Positions 14,854 through 22,275 of a DNA stretch of 22,647 nt are shown piece after piece (within the stretch, counting starts at the first letter, position 1; the number at the start of each line of letters is the position of its first letter). Source of the stretch: Bacillota bacterium (lineage in GTDB: Bacteria > Bacillota > Limnochordia > Limnochordales > ZCTH02-B6); the NCBI GenBank assembly GCA_017578085.1, contig PKQR01000020.1, forward strand, positions 1 to 22,647, given 5' to 3'. The position numbers and the translations under genes were made by a program. Under the pieces are notes generated by a model, which was given only the letters and a program-made list of their open reading frames with translations, had not been told where the DNA came from and did not search any database.

Positions 14854-16248
14854 ATGCGTCGGCATTTTTTTGTGCGTTGTGCCGCATGCCGGGCGGCCGC
14901 TGTTCTCGCGGCCCTCGCGGCGGCCGTCTGGCCCTCTCTGGCCCTCCCGGCCGGCGCCGCGCAATATCAGGTCCAGGTGACCATCCAACCCGGCGAGCCG
15001 GAAAGCTACGTCGTAGAGCACACCCTGCAGGTGCCCATCGGCGACCCCCAGCACGCGATCCACGGAAACGTCGGCCTGCGGCGCACCAGCGGACCTGCAT
15101 TGTCCGAGGCGTGGGGCGGCACTCTCTCCCTCAAGGCAGGGCGGGCGGCCGTGTTTGCCGCCCGCAATGAAGATCATCGCTCGTCCACCGAGCCTTTCCG
15201 CCTCCTCCACAAGAGCAGCCGCATGCCGGAAGCGTGGTCCGGCGCGATCGAGTGGCGCGGGCCGTGGTCGATCCTGCTCCAGTACGTGCAGGCGGTGTCC
15301 CTGCGGGGGCGCCCGGGGCCGGTCTTAGCCGCCCAGGGCCAAGGCCCGGCGCCGTGGCCGCGGCTCACGTGGGTCGGCTACGGCAGCGACGTGCTCCAGC
15401 ATCATTTTTTCGTGCTGGACGGGTCCCTCACGGTCTCCCGGTCCCTCCACCTGTCCTGGGGCGCCGCGTGGCAGCAGGGCCTAGAAGCGGCGGGCACGAG
15501 CGGGCAGCCTTCGCTTGCCCCCGTCCGCGAAACGGCGGCGTTCGCCCGCGTGGACGCTGCCCGCGGACGCCACCGGATCCGGATGACCGTGCACCGGACC
15601 AGCGACGGCTTTCGCTCGCTGGTTGCCGACGACTACCCCTTTGCCCGCGGGAGGATAGGATTGGAGGGACGCTGGCAGTTCCGACCGCGGACCAACCACC
15701 TGCTGAGCGTCTATGGGCAGTGGCTCACGCCTGTAGGCGATCAGTTTGCCGCTGCGCAAGAGGTTGAGGTCCGCTACAGCGTTTCCCCGCGCCAGCGCTG
15801 GGCGTGGTACGCCGGCGCGGCGTGGGAACTGGAAGCCGAGAGCGAGCCCGCCGTCACGTGGCAGGCTGGCGTCAGGGACCCGAGGCGGCGCCTGGATGCA
15901 TCGCTGGAGGCAACCGCCAGCGGAGACGGCGTGCGCTGGCGGCCCCGGGTCGAGGGGCAGGCGCCGGACTGGCGGCTGCGTTTTACCGCCGACTCGGAGT
16001 TTTCGGGCTGGCGGGCCCAGTGGGTTTACACCGGCCACCCCTTCTGGGAGGTGACAGCGGTCTACAAAGAACGGCGCCAGGGCAGCGGGTCGCCGGGATG
16101 GCGCAGCTGGACGTATGTGCGGCTCTTGCGCCGGGTACCCGGTTTCGGGGAAGTGTGGATGCAGTGGAACGACTGGGACCAGGGGCGGCTCGACGTGGGC
16201 TGGTCGCGGCCTGTGACCGTCGCGGCGGGGATCTCCATCGCCTTCTAG
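14854..16248 (+). CDS. predicted secreted outer-membrane-type beta-barrel protein
   Basis: I recognise no named family. The 464-residue product has a signal peptide (basic RRHFFVR, hydrophobic Ala/Leu stretch to about residue 27, cleavage likely after PAGAA). The mature part lacks hydrophobic helices. It is rich in Trp, Arg, Gly and alternating short amphipathic strands joined by tight turns, most evident from about residue 230 to the end. The last residues, AAGISIAF, end in Phe with hydrophobic residues at -1, -3 and -5 and Gly at -6, as in the C-terminal beta-signal recognised by BamA in diderm bacteria. ATG 14854 has GGGAG seven bases upstream; an in-frame GTG at 14848 is too close. A secreted beta-rich wall protein is the main alternative. 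Confidence 0.7.
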   Translation: MRRHFFVRCAACRAAAVLAALAAAVWPSLALPAGAAQYQVQVTIQPGEPESYVVEHTLQVPIGDPQHAIHGNVGLRRTSGPALSEAWGGTLSLKAGRAAVFAARNEDHRSSTEPFRLLHKSSRMPEAWSGAIEWRGPWSILLQYVQAVSLRGRPGPVLAAQGQGPAPWPRLTWVGYGSDVLQHHFFVLDGSLTVSRSLHLSWGAAWQQGLEAAGTSGQPSLAPVRETAAFARVDAARGRHRIRMTVHRTSDGFRSLVADDYPFARGRIGLEGRWQFRPRTNHLLSVYGQWLTPVGDQFAAAQEVEVRYSVSPRQRWAWYAGAAWELEAESEPAVTWQAGVRDPRRRLDASLEATASGDGVRWRPRVEGQAPDWRLRFTADSEFSGWRAQWVYTGHPFWEVTAVYKERRQGSGSPGWRSWTYVRLLRRVPGFGEVWMQWNDWDQGRLDVGWSRPVTVAAGISIAF

Positions 16249-16288
16249 TCCTGGTGCGGTCCGGCGTCTTGGGTCTGGCGTCTAGGGC

Positions 16289-16302
16289 GCCGGCGCGCCG
16301 GC
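16289..16302. repeat. 14-bp perfect palindrome GCCGGCGCGCCGGC
   Basis: This perfect inverted repeat lies 41 bases after the beta-barrel gene stop and 29 bases before the ymxH start. Two direct copies of GGCGTCT (16263-16269, 16277-16283) lie just before it. It may form a hairpin without a T tract, acting as a weak terminator or an mRNA end, or be a protein site. In GC-rich DNA a chance origin is possible. Confidence 0.45.
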
Positions 16303-16330
16303 ATAGAGTGTAGGGCGAGGAGGCCCGCCT

Positions 16331-16651
16331 GTGCGCTACAGCGATCTGGCCGGCAAGGAGATCATCGACATCGACCAAGGCATCCGCCTTGGCGTCATCA
16401 ACGACACCGACCTCGTCATCGACACCGAGGCCGGGCGGGTGGTCGCCATCATCATCCCCAGTCGCGGTGGGTGGTGGGCCCGACGGGAGCTGGAGATCCC
16501 GTGGCACGGCATCCGCAAGATCGGCGTAGACCTCATCATTGTCGACCTGAGCACGGCGACGACCCTCCACGAGCGGGACCGGTCGGGTTCCGGGGCGGAG
16601 GGGCGACGCCGCGTGTGGGACGTGGACGCCTCCGAACCCGACCTGCGTTAG
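16331..16651 (+). CDS. ymxH: YlmC/YmxH family PRC-barrel protein
   Basis: The 106-residue protein consists of a PRC-barrel-like beta domain (about residues 1-75). Characteristic segments are the opening RYSDLAGKEIIDID, GVINDTDLVID, AIIIPSRG, and EIPWHGIRKIGVDLIIVD. YlmC/YmxH proteins are widespread in spore-forming Firmicutes, and B. subtilis ymxH lies directly between mlpA and spoVFA; the molecular role is unknown. It has a charged tail of about 30 residues beyond the usual end. The start is GTG 16331, with GAGGAGG seven bases upstream. Two hairpins without T tracts follow at 16658-16698. Confidence 0.9.
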   Translation: MRYSDLAGKEIIDIDQGIRLGVINDTDLVIDTEAGRVVAIIIPSRGGWWARRELEIPWHGIRKIGVDLIIVDLSTATTLHERDRSGSGAEGRRRVWDVDASEPDLR

Positions 16652-16657
16652 TCTCGA

Positions 16658-16698
16658 CCCGCCATCAGGCGGGCGCCAGGGGGCGCTCGCCCGAGCGC
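16658..16698 (+). terminator. tandem GC-rich hairpins after ymxH
   Basis: CCCGCC-ATCA-GGCGGG (16658-16673) and GCGCTCG-CC-CGAGCGC (16683-16698) are two perfect stems in the 112-base gap before the stress-protein gene. Neither has a T tract, so they may slow polymerase, protect the mRNA 3' end, or assist factor-dependent termination. Confidence 0.4.
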
Positions 16699-16763
16699 AT
16701 ACCCCCCCACCCGGTGGGCACACTAGGCCGTGTACCAAAACCACTTGGCTGGAGGGACAACCT

Positions 16764-17264
16764 ATGGCGACCACCATCGGCGTCTTCGAATCCCGCGACA
16801 AGGCGGAGCGCGCCGTGCGCAAGCTGCGTGATGCGGGCTTCTCCGACAAAGAGGTTTCCTTGGTGGCACGCGGCGAGGACAATGGCGGCCAAGGCCGCGG
16901 CGACATGGAAGCCGGTGACGAGGGCTTTACGGGCGGGGAGAACATCCGCGAAGGCGTGTCCTGGGGGGGCGGCATCGGCGCGCTGGGCGGACTTTTGGCC
17001 AGTGCCGGTATGCTGGCCATTCCGGGCATCGGGCCCATCATCGCGGCCGGACCGCTGGCGGCGGCGCTGTCCGGCGCGGTGGCGGGGGGGCTGGCGGGTG
17101 GCCTTTTGGACATGGGCATCCCCGAGGAGAAGGGAAAGCAGTATGAGGAAGAAGTGAAGCAGGGCCGGGTCTTGTGCGTGGTAGAGGCGGAAAGCGAGCG
17201 GAGCCGTGAGGCGGCCCAGATCATGCGCGAGGCCGGTGCCATGAGGGTCGAGACCCACGGGTAA
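16764..17264 (+). CDS. YflT-like general stress protein with glycine-zipper membrane segment
   Basis: The 166-residue protein splits an alpha/beta domain around a membrane-active insert. The N-terminal part (about 1-36, TTIGVFESRDKAERAV) and C-terminal part (about 128-166, RVLCVVEAESE) match the general stress protein 17M/YflT-like domain. Between them are an acidic, Gly-rich linker and a Gly/Ala segment (about 66-115) with repeated GxxxG spacing able to form a hairpin in the membrane. Related proteins are induced by stress in Bacillus, but function is unknown. The start ATG has GGAGGG seven bases upstream. The position between ymxH and dapB departs from the B. subtilis order. No promoter is obvious in the 112-base gap. 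Confidence 0.8.
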   Translation: MATTIGVFESRDKAERAVRKLRDAGFSDKEVSLVARGEDNGGQGRGDMEAGDEGFTGGENIREGVSWGGGIGALGGLLASAGMLAIPGIGPIIAAGPLAAALSGAVAGGLAGGLLDMGIPEEKGKQYEEEVKQGRVLCVVEAESERSREAAQIMREAGAMRVETHG

Positions 17265-17332
17265 GGGTAGGACCTTGCCCGTCGACTGGCCGCATCCCCG
17301 GTGACGACCCTGGAACCGTTAAGCGCGGAGTC

Positions 17333-17361
17333 TTGACATCGCACGGCGCGTATAGGAGAAT
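17333..17361 (+). promoter_or_regulatory. sigma-A promoter for dapB
   Basis: A perfect TTGACA (17333-17338) is followed after 17 bases by GAGAAT (17356-17361), four of six matches to the -10 consensus. Transcription would start near 17368, giving a leader of about 66 bases that holds the hairpin at 17374-17407. Confidence 0.65.
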
Positions 17362-17373
17362 AAGCCTAAGGTC

Positions 17374-17407
17374 GGGCGGTTGGCGCACGCTCCATGGCCA
17401 ACCGTCT
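17374..17407 (+). promoter_or_regulatory. leader hairpin upstream of dapB
   Basis: CGGTTGGC (17377-17384) and GCCAACCG (17397-17404) form a perfect 8-bp stem with a 12-nt loop, extendable by three pairs (two G-U) outward. It lies at the very 5' end of the predicted dapB mRNA, 26 bases before the start codon, followed by a moderately T-rich stretch (TCTCGCATTTTCT). It may stabilise the mRNA or act as an attenuator. It does not resemble the lysine riboswitch. Confidence 0.5.
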
Positions 17408-17433
17408 CGCATTTTCTGCACGGGGAAGCGGTT

Positions 17434-18177
17434 ATGCGGCACCGGGTCCTGGTTTTGGGGTCCTCGGGGCGGATGGGCCGGGAGGTTGTGCAGGCCGTCA
17501 GCGAAGCCCCCGACATGGAGCTCGTAGGGGGTTACCGGCGCGGCGACGATCTGGAGGAATGCATCAACCGCACGCGGCCCTCAGTGTTGGTGGATTTCAC
17601 GAGCCCCCACGTCGTATTGGACCACATCTATACGGGTATCCGCCACGGGTTGCCGATGGTGGTCGGCACCACCGGGCTTTCCCAGGGCGACTTGGAGGAT
17701 GTGGACCGGGCGGCCCGCGAACGGGGCGTCGGCATCCTGGTTGCCCCCAATTTCTCGTTGGGAGCCATCATCATGATGAAATGCGCCCAGCTGGCGGCGC
17801 GCCACTTTCCTCACGTCGAGATTATCGAACTCCATCATGACGGCAAGAAGGACGCCCCATCGGGTACCGCGATTCGCACCGCGGAGCTAATCGCCCAGGC
17901 GCGCGAAAAGGTGCCCGATCCTCCCGAGGAAATGGAACTCATCAACGGTGCACGGGGCGGCGCGTACATGGGCGTGCGCATTCACAGCGTGCGGCTGCCG
18001 GGCCTAGTGGCGCACCAGGAAGTGATCATGGGCCTGCCCGGCGAAACGCTGCGGATCCGGCACGACTCCATGGACCGTCGCTCGTTCATGCCGGGGGTGC
18101 TCCTGGCGATCCGGCGGGTGCACGAGTGGACGGGTGTGGTGTACGGGCTTGAGCGGCTCCTGTTCCCCGATGACTAG
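17434..18177 (+). CDS. dapB: 4-hydroxy-tetrahydrodipicolinate reductase
   Basis: DapB reduces the DapA product to tetrahydrodipicolinate with NAD(P)H, the step that commits carbon to diaminopimelate and lysine. The 247-residue product has the nucleotide-binding motif GSSGRMG (9-15), VDFTSP (53-58) and the catalytic signature ELHHDGKKDAPSGTA (132-146) with the His pair and Lys138. ATG 17434 follows GGGGAAG by five bases; an upstream in-frame TTG (17380) lies inside the leader hairpin and is rejected. In B. subtilis dapB lies elsewhere, whereas here it sits directly upstream of dipicolinate synthase, the enzyme that competes for the same substrate. Confidence 0.95.
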   Translation: MRHRVLVLGSSGRMGREVVQAVSEAPDMELVGGYRRGDDLEECINRTRPSVLVDFTSPHVVLDHIYTGIRHGLPMVVGTTGLSQGDLEDVDRAARERGVGILVAPNFSLGAIIMMKCAQLAARHFPHVEIIELHHDGKKDAPSGTAIRTAELIAQAREKVPDPPEEMELINGARGGAYMGVRIHSVRLPGLVAHQEVIMGLPGETLRIRHDSMDRRSFMPGVLLAIRRVHEWTGVVYGLERLLFPDD

Positions 18178-18195
18178 CGGCACGGGACGTTTCTC

Positions 18196-18223
18196 ACTCC
18201 CCCTGTGACGGGTTCATATATTA
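18196..18223 (+). promoter_or_regulatory. sigma-K-like promoter for dpaA-dpaB
   Basis: AC (18196-18197) is separated by 17 bases from CATATATTA (18215-18223), a full match to the sigma-K pattern AC-N16/17-CATAnnnTA. B. subtilis spoVF is transcribed by sigma-K in the late mother cell, so motif and gene function agree. Transcription would start near 18230. Confidence 0.7.
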
Positions 18224-18235
18224 CTACCGTACATG

Positions 18236-18274
18236 GGGGGAATGTCCACGGTGCCTTCCCCCGGATAAAGGGGG
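18236..18274 (+). promoter_or_regulatory. dpaA leader with two mutually exclusive hairpins
   Basis: In the roughly 54-base leader, TTCCCCC (18256-18262) can pair with GGGGGAA (18236-18242), or its C's (18258-18262) can pair with GGGGG (18270-18274), which is the ribosome-binding site of dpaA. The first fold frees the ribosome site and the second hides it. Seen directly in sequence; regulatory meaning is inferred. Confidence 0.4.
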
Positions 18275-18283
18275 ACGGGGCAG

Positions 18284-19207
18284 GTGGCCGGTCCGCTGGC
18301 GGGCGTGCCCTTGGCCGTCGTGGGCGGCGACCGCCGGGAACTGGAGCTGGTGCGGGCGCTGGCGGCAGGCGGCGCCCGGATACGTGTTGTGGGGCTGCCG
18401 GCGCCGGCGTGCGCCAACGTGGAGCCGGCCGCGACGCTCTTGGAAGCGGTGGCCGGGGTGCGGGCCGTCGTGGCGCCCATGGCCGGCACGGACGAGAGCG
18501 GTGCCGTCGTGGCGCCGCTGGTCCCCGGGGCGCAGCTGCGGCTCGATGAGGCGTTCATGCGAGCGCTGGGCCCGGGTGTACCGCTCTTCATCGGTACCGT
18601 GCAGCCGGCAGTGGCCCGGGCGGCTCGGGCGCACCGGGTGCGGGTGGTGGAGCTCGCCGCCGTAGAGGAGATCGCCATCGCGAACTCGGTGCCCACGGCG
18701 GAGGGGGCGGTGCTGGTTGCGCTCGAGCGGCTGCCCGTCACCATCCACGGCGCGGCGGCGCTGGTGGTAGGATTTGGCCGCTGCGGCACGGCCCTGGCGC
18801 GGCTTTTGGCCGCGATGGGGGCGAGGGTAGGCGTCGCCGCCCGCGGCCCGGCCGACCTGGCACGGGCTGAGGCGATGGGCCTGGTGCCGTGGCCGTGGGC
18901 AAAGCTCGTCGAGGCCGTGGCCGTGCAGGACGTCATCTTCAACACCGTGCCGGCACTGGTGTTGGACCGGGGGGTGCTGGCGTGCACCCGGGCCGACGTG
19001 CTCATCGTGGACATCGCCTCGGCCCCCGGGGGGACGGACTTCACCGCCGCCAGGGAGCTGGGCCGGGAAGCCGTGCTGGCCCTGGGGCTGCCCGGTAAGG
19101 TGGCCCCGGTGACGGCGGGGCGCATTTTGGCCCGCTACCTGCCCGGGCTGATCCAGGCCGAGCTGGAGCGTCCATTGGGCTCCCCTCCCATGTACGACGT
19201 CAGCTGA
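18284..19207 (+). CDS. dpaA: dipicolinate synthase subunit A
   Basis: DpaA (SpoVFA) and DpaB oxidise the DapA product to dipicolinic acid, the calcium chelator that fills the spore core. The 307-residue protein has a Rossmann-type NAD(P) site GFGRCG (163-168) after a variable N-terminal domain. The family marker NSVPTAEGA (134-142) and DIASAPGGTDF near the C-terminus are also present. The start is GTG 18284 behind AAAGGGGGA. Expression in the mother cell is supported by the sigma-K-like promoter at 18196-18223. dpaB follows after 18 bases with a strong ribosome site, so the two form an operon. Confidence 0.95.
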   Translation: MAGPLAGVPLAVVGGDRRELELVRALAAGGARIRVVGLPAPACANVEPAATLLEAVAGVRAVVAPMAGTDESGAVVAPLVPGAQLRLDEAFMRALGPGVPLFIGTVQPAVARAARAHRVRVVELAAVEEIAIANSVPTAEGAVLVALERLPVTIHGAAALVVGFGRCGTALARLLAAMGARVGVAARGPADLARAEAMGLVPWPWAKLVEAVAVQDVIFNTVPALVLDRGVLACTRADVLIVDIASAPGGTDFTAARELGREAVLALGLPGKVAPVTAGRILARYLPGLIQAELERPLGSPPMYDVS

Positions 19208-19225
19208 GCATGGGGGGAGCTCGTC

Positions 19226-19828
19226 ATGCGGCTTGCGGGGAAAACGGTCGGGTTCGGCATCGCCGGGTCCCATTGCAGCTATGAAGAGGTGCTGCCGCAG
19301 ATCGCCCGGCTGCGCGAGGAAGGTGCAACGGTGGTGCCGGTCATTTCCGAAACCGTGCGCACCACCGACACCCGCTTCGGCACTGCTGAAGAGTTGCGTA
19401 GGCGCCTGATGGAGCTGACGGGCTTTACGCCCATCGACTCCATTGTGGACGCGGAACCGACCGGGCAGAAAAAGACCTTCGACGCCTTTGTGGTGGCGCC
19501 GTGCACGGGCAGCACCCTGGCGCGGCTGGCCAACGCCATCACGGACAGCCCGGTCATCATGGCGGCCAAGGGCACGTTGCGCAACGGACGCCCGATCGTG
19601 ATCGCGGTATCCAGCAACGACATTTTGAGCGGAAACGCCTTGAACCTGGCGGTCTTGCTCATGCGCAAATATGTTTACTTTGTCCCGTTTGGCCAAGACA
19701 ACCCGGAAGTCAAGCCTTGGTCGTGCGTAGCGGATTTTGACTTGATCACCGATACTGTTGTGGCCGCCCTGGAGGGGCGGCAGCTGCAGCCGCTGCTCAT
19801 CGAGCGCCGGCGACGCCCGGTGCGCTGA
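19226..19828 (+). CDS. dpaB: dipicolinate synthase subunit B
   Basis: The 200-residue protein is of normal SpoVFB length and belongs to the flavoprotein fold shared with phosphopantothenoylcysteine decarboxylases. It opens with GKTVGFGIAGSHCSYEE, continues with a conserved PVISETV segment, and has APCTGSTLARLANAITDSP followed by MAAKGTLRN, both typical of the subunit. It acts with DpaA in the mother cell. The start ATG has GGGGGGAGC seven bases upstream. A 121-base gap with no recognisable terminator or promoter separates it from asd, so read-through from the sporulation promoter into asd-dapG-dapA is possible. Confidence 0.95.
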   Translation: MRLAGKTVGFGIAGSHCSYEEVLPQIARLREEGATVVPVISETVRTTDTRFGTAEELRRRLMELTGFTPIDSIVDAEPTGQKKTFDAFVVAPCTGSTLARLANAITDSPVIMAAKGTLRNGRPIVIAVSSNDILSGNALNLAVLLMRKYVYFVPFGQDNPEVKPWSCVADFDLITDTVVAALEGRQLQPLLIERRRRPVR

Positions 19829-19949
19829 CGCAGCCTTCGCCGCTGCCGCTTCAATACCAACCGCCGCCGAATGATTCACTGTCGGCGCGTCATGCGGCCG
19901 CAGGCTCGCTTTAGCCGGCGGGGGCGGCCCCATGAATGGGGGAGTGACC

Positions 19950-20987
19950 ATGAAAGCGCTCAATGTGGCTATCGTCGGAGCAACCGGTGCCGTCGGCGAA
20001 GAGCTGATCAAGCTTCTCCAGGAACGCCGCTTCCCCGTGGGCGAGCTGCGGCTGCTGGCCTCGCCGCGGAGCGCCGGCCGGCGGGTACGGGTGGGCAGCG
20101 ATGAGATCGAGGTGCAGGCGGCCGACGCCGATGCTTTCCGCGGCGTCGACGTGGCCTTCTTCAGCGCCGGCGGCTCAGTCAGCAAGGCGCTGGCCCCCGA
20201 GGCGGTCAAGGCCGGTGCCGTCGTCATCGACAACACCAGTGCATTTCGCATGGCGCCAGACGTCCCGCTGGTCGTCCCGGAGGTCAACGCGCAGGAAGCC
20301 CTGAAGCACCAGGGCATCATTGCCAATCCCAACTGTTCGACCATCATCATGCTGGTGGCGCTGAATCCATTGCACCAGGCGGCCCGGCTGCGGCGGGTGG
20401 TGGTGTCCACGTACCAAGCCGTGTCGGGCGCGGGAATGAAGGCTATGGAAGAGCTTCTGCAGCAGGTGCGGGATTTTGCCTCGGGCAAGGAACTTGAGGC
20501 CCGGGTGCTGCCTGTGGCCGCGCAGGAGCGGCACTATCAAATCCTCTTTAACGTCATCCCGCAGGTGGACGTGTTTGACGAGGCGGGTTATACGCGCGAA
20601 GAATGGAAGATGGTGCGGGAGACCCACAAGATCCTGGGGGACAGCACCATCGGCATCACGGCGACCACAGTGCGGGTGCCGGTGCTCCGCAGCCACGCGG
20701 AGAGCATTTACATCGAAACCGAGCGGCCGCTGACGGTGGAGGAGGCCCGGGAAGTGTTGGCCGCGGCGCCTGGCGTCGCCGTCATCGACGACCCGGCGCA
20801 GGCGCGCTATCCTATGCCCCTCGACGCCGCGGGTCGGGACGAGGTGTTTGTCGGACGCATCCGGCGCGACTTGGCGGTGGAGAACGGCCTCAACCTGTGG
20901 GCGGTAGGGGACCAGATCCGCAAGGGCGCTGCCTTGAACGCGATCCAGATCGCCGAGTACCTGCTGGCGGAGGGGGCCCTGGGGTAG
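19950..20987 (+). CDS. asd: aspartate-semialdehyde dehydrogenase
   Basis: Asd reduces aspartyl phosphate to aspartate semialdehyde with NADPH, the branch point for lysine, diaminopimelate, methionine and threonine. The 345-residue enzyme shows the NADP loop GATGAVG (10-16), the nucleophile C129 in NPNCST, the QAVSGAG segment and the late basic motif RVPVLRSHAE with the catalytic His. ATG 19950 lies five bases after GGGGGAG; an in-frame ATG at 19932 sits before this ribosome site and is rejected. It is followed by dapG after 34 bases, as in B. subtilis. Confidence 0.96.
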   Translation: MKALNVAIVGATGAVGEELIKLLQERRFPVGELRLLASPRSAGRRVRVGSDEIEVQAADADAFRGVDVAFFSAGGSVSKALAPEAVKAGAVVIDNTSAFRMAPDVPLVVPEVNAQEALKHQGIIANPNCSTIIMLVALNPLHQAARLRRVVVSTYQAVSGAGMKAMEELLQQVRDFASGKELEARVLPVAAQERHYQILFNVIPQVDVFDEAGYTREEWKMVRETHKILGDSTIGITATTVRVPVLRSHAESIYIETERPLTVEEAREVLAAAPGVAVIDDPAQARYPMPLDAAGRDEVFVGRIRRDLAVENGLNLWAVGDQIRKGAALNAIQIAEYLLAEGALG

Positions 20988-21021
20988 AGCATCCAGGGCC
21001 AGTGCGCGTGGAGGTGGCGGC

Positions 21022-22275
21022 GTGAGAATCCTCGTGCAGAAATTTGGCGGCACATCGGTCGTCACGGCCGAGCTGCGCCGCCAGGTGGTGCAGCGCATCC
21101 TGGAGGCCCGGGAAGCCGGTTGCCGCGTGGTGGCCGTCGTTTCCGCGATGGGCCGGGCCGGTGACCCTTACGCCACCGATACGCTGCTGCAACTGCTCGA
21201 CAACGGCACTGAGGCAGACCCCCGGGACCGTGACTTGCTTTTGTCCTGCGGCGAAGTGATCTCGTGTGTCGTGTTGGCCCACGCGCTGCGGGCCCAAGGC
21301 TGCCCGGCGGTGGCTTTGACGGGCCGGGACGCCGGGATCATCACCGACGACAACTTCGGCAACGCCCGCATCCTCCGGGTTGAGACGGAGCGGCTGCTTC
21401 GCCACCTGCGGGAGGGCCGGGTGGCGGTGGTGGCCGGTTTCCAGGGCGTCACCGTCGACGGACAGGTGACGACGTTGGGGCGCGGCGGCAGCGATACGAC
21501 GGCCGCCGCCCTCGGTGTAGCCCTGCGGGCCGAGGCGGTGGAGATCTTCAAGGACGTGGAAGGTGTGTACACCGCCGATCCGCGCCTTGTACCCGATGCG
21601 GTACGGTTGGAACGCCTGAGCTACCGGGAGATCGTGGAGATGGCGCACCTAGGCGCCAAGGTGGTGCACCCGCGGGCCGTGGAAATCGCGATGGAGGGGC
21701 GGGTGCCCTTGCGCATCCGGTCCACCGTAGGCAGCGGCCCGGGGACTTTGGTGTGCGATGGCTTTGGCGAGGGGCTCGGCCGGGGGGTAGACCGGGTTGT
21801 GACAGGCATCGCTCACGTGCCGGGCCGGGTGCAATTCCGCCTCCCCAACGGCGGCCAGCAGGACGGGGACGAAACCGCACGCGAGGTTTTCGCCGAGCTG
21901 GGCAAGGCCGGTGTCAGCGCGGATATGATCTACGTCTCGCCGGAGGCGGTGGCGTTCATCGTGGACCAGGGCAACCGGCGCCGGGCGGAAAACGTGCTCC
22001 GGAATCTGGGCGTGCCGTTTGAGGTGACCGAAGGCCTGGCCAAAGTATCGGTCGTTGGGGCCGGCATGCACGGTGTGCCCGGCGTCATGGCCCGCGTGTT
22101 GCGGGCCATGCACCGGGCCGCAGCGCGGGTGCTCCAGACGACGGATTCCCACGCCAATATCTCCTGCCTGGTGAGCGAGGCCGATGTGGCGCGGGCCGTC
22201 CGGGCGTTGCACGACGAGTTTGGCTTGGCGGATGTGTCTCAGCGACAGGAGGCGAGGGTGTATGAAGCTGGGTAG
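21022..22275 (+). CDS. dapG: aspartate kinase (DapG-type)
   Basis: The 417-residue monofunctional aspartokinase phosphorylates aspartate to open the pathway. The kinase domain (about 1-240) has the KFGGTSV substrate/ATP motif at the N-terminus, the VSAMG loop, and TLGRGGSDTTAAAL. Two ACT domains (about 265-417; second one beginning KVSVVGAGM) bind feedback effectors. In B. subtilis the isozyme encoded in this cluster (DapG) responds to diaminopimelate; assignment here rests on position. No homoserine dehydrogenase domain is fused. The start is GTG 21022 with GGAGGTGG about five bases upstream. Its last 14 bases overlap dapA. Confidence 0.95.
   Translation: MRILVQKFGGTSVVTAELRRQVVQRILEAREAGCRVVAVVSAMGRAGDPYATDTLLQLLDNGTEADPRDRDLLLSCGEVISCVVLAHALRAQGCPAVALTGRDAGIITDDNFGNARILRVETERLLRHLREGRVAVVAGFQGVTVDGQVTTLGRGGSDTTAAALGVALRAEAVEIFKDVEGVYTADPRLVPDAVRLERLSYREIVEMAHLGAKVVHPRAVEIAMEGRVPLRIRSTVGSGPGTLVCDGFGEGLGRGVDRVVTGIAHVPGRVQFRLPNGGQQDGDETAREVFAELGKAGVSADMIYVSPEAVAFIVDQGNRRRAENVLRNLGVPFEVTEGLAKVSVVGAGMHGVPGVMARVLRAMHRAAARVLQTTDSHANISCLVSEADVARAVRALHDEFGLADVSQRQEARVYEAG

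Noticed and set aside
14865..14871. Run of seven T's near the start of the beta-barrel gene as a phase-variation tract
   Set aside because: Seven is short for frequent slippage and the run simply encodes two Phe codons; no length variation can be judged from one sequence.
17380..17433. Longer dapB start at TTG 17380 or a leader peptide from ATG 17394
   Set aside because: The TTG lies inside the leader hairpin stem with no ribosome site, and the frame from 17394 runs on without stop for over 140 codons across dapB, unlike a leader peptide.
19829..19949. Promoter before asd
   Set aside because: I found only poor matches to -35 and -10 elements in the 121-base gap, so none is reported.
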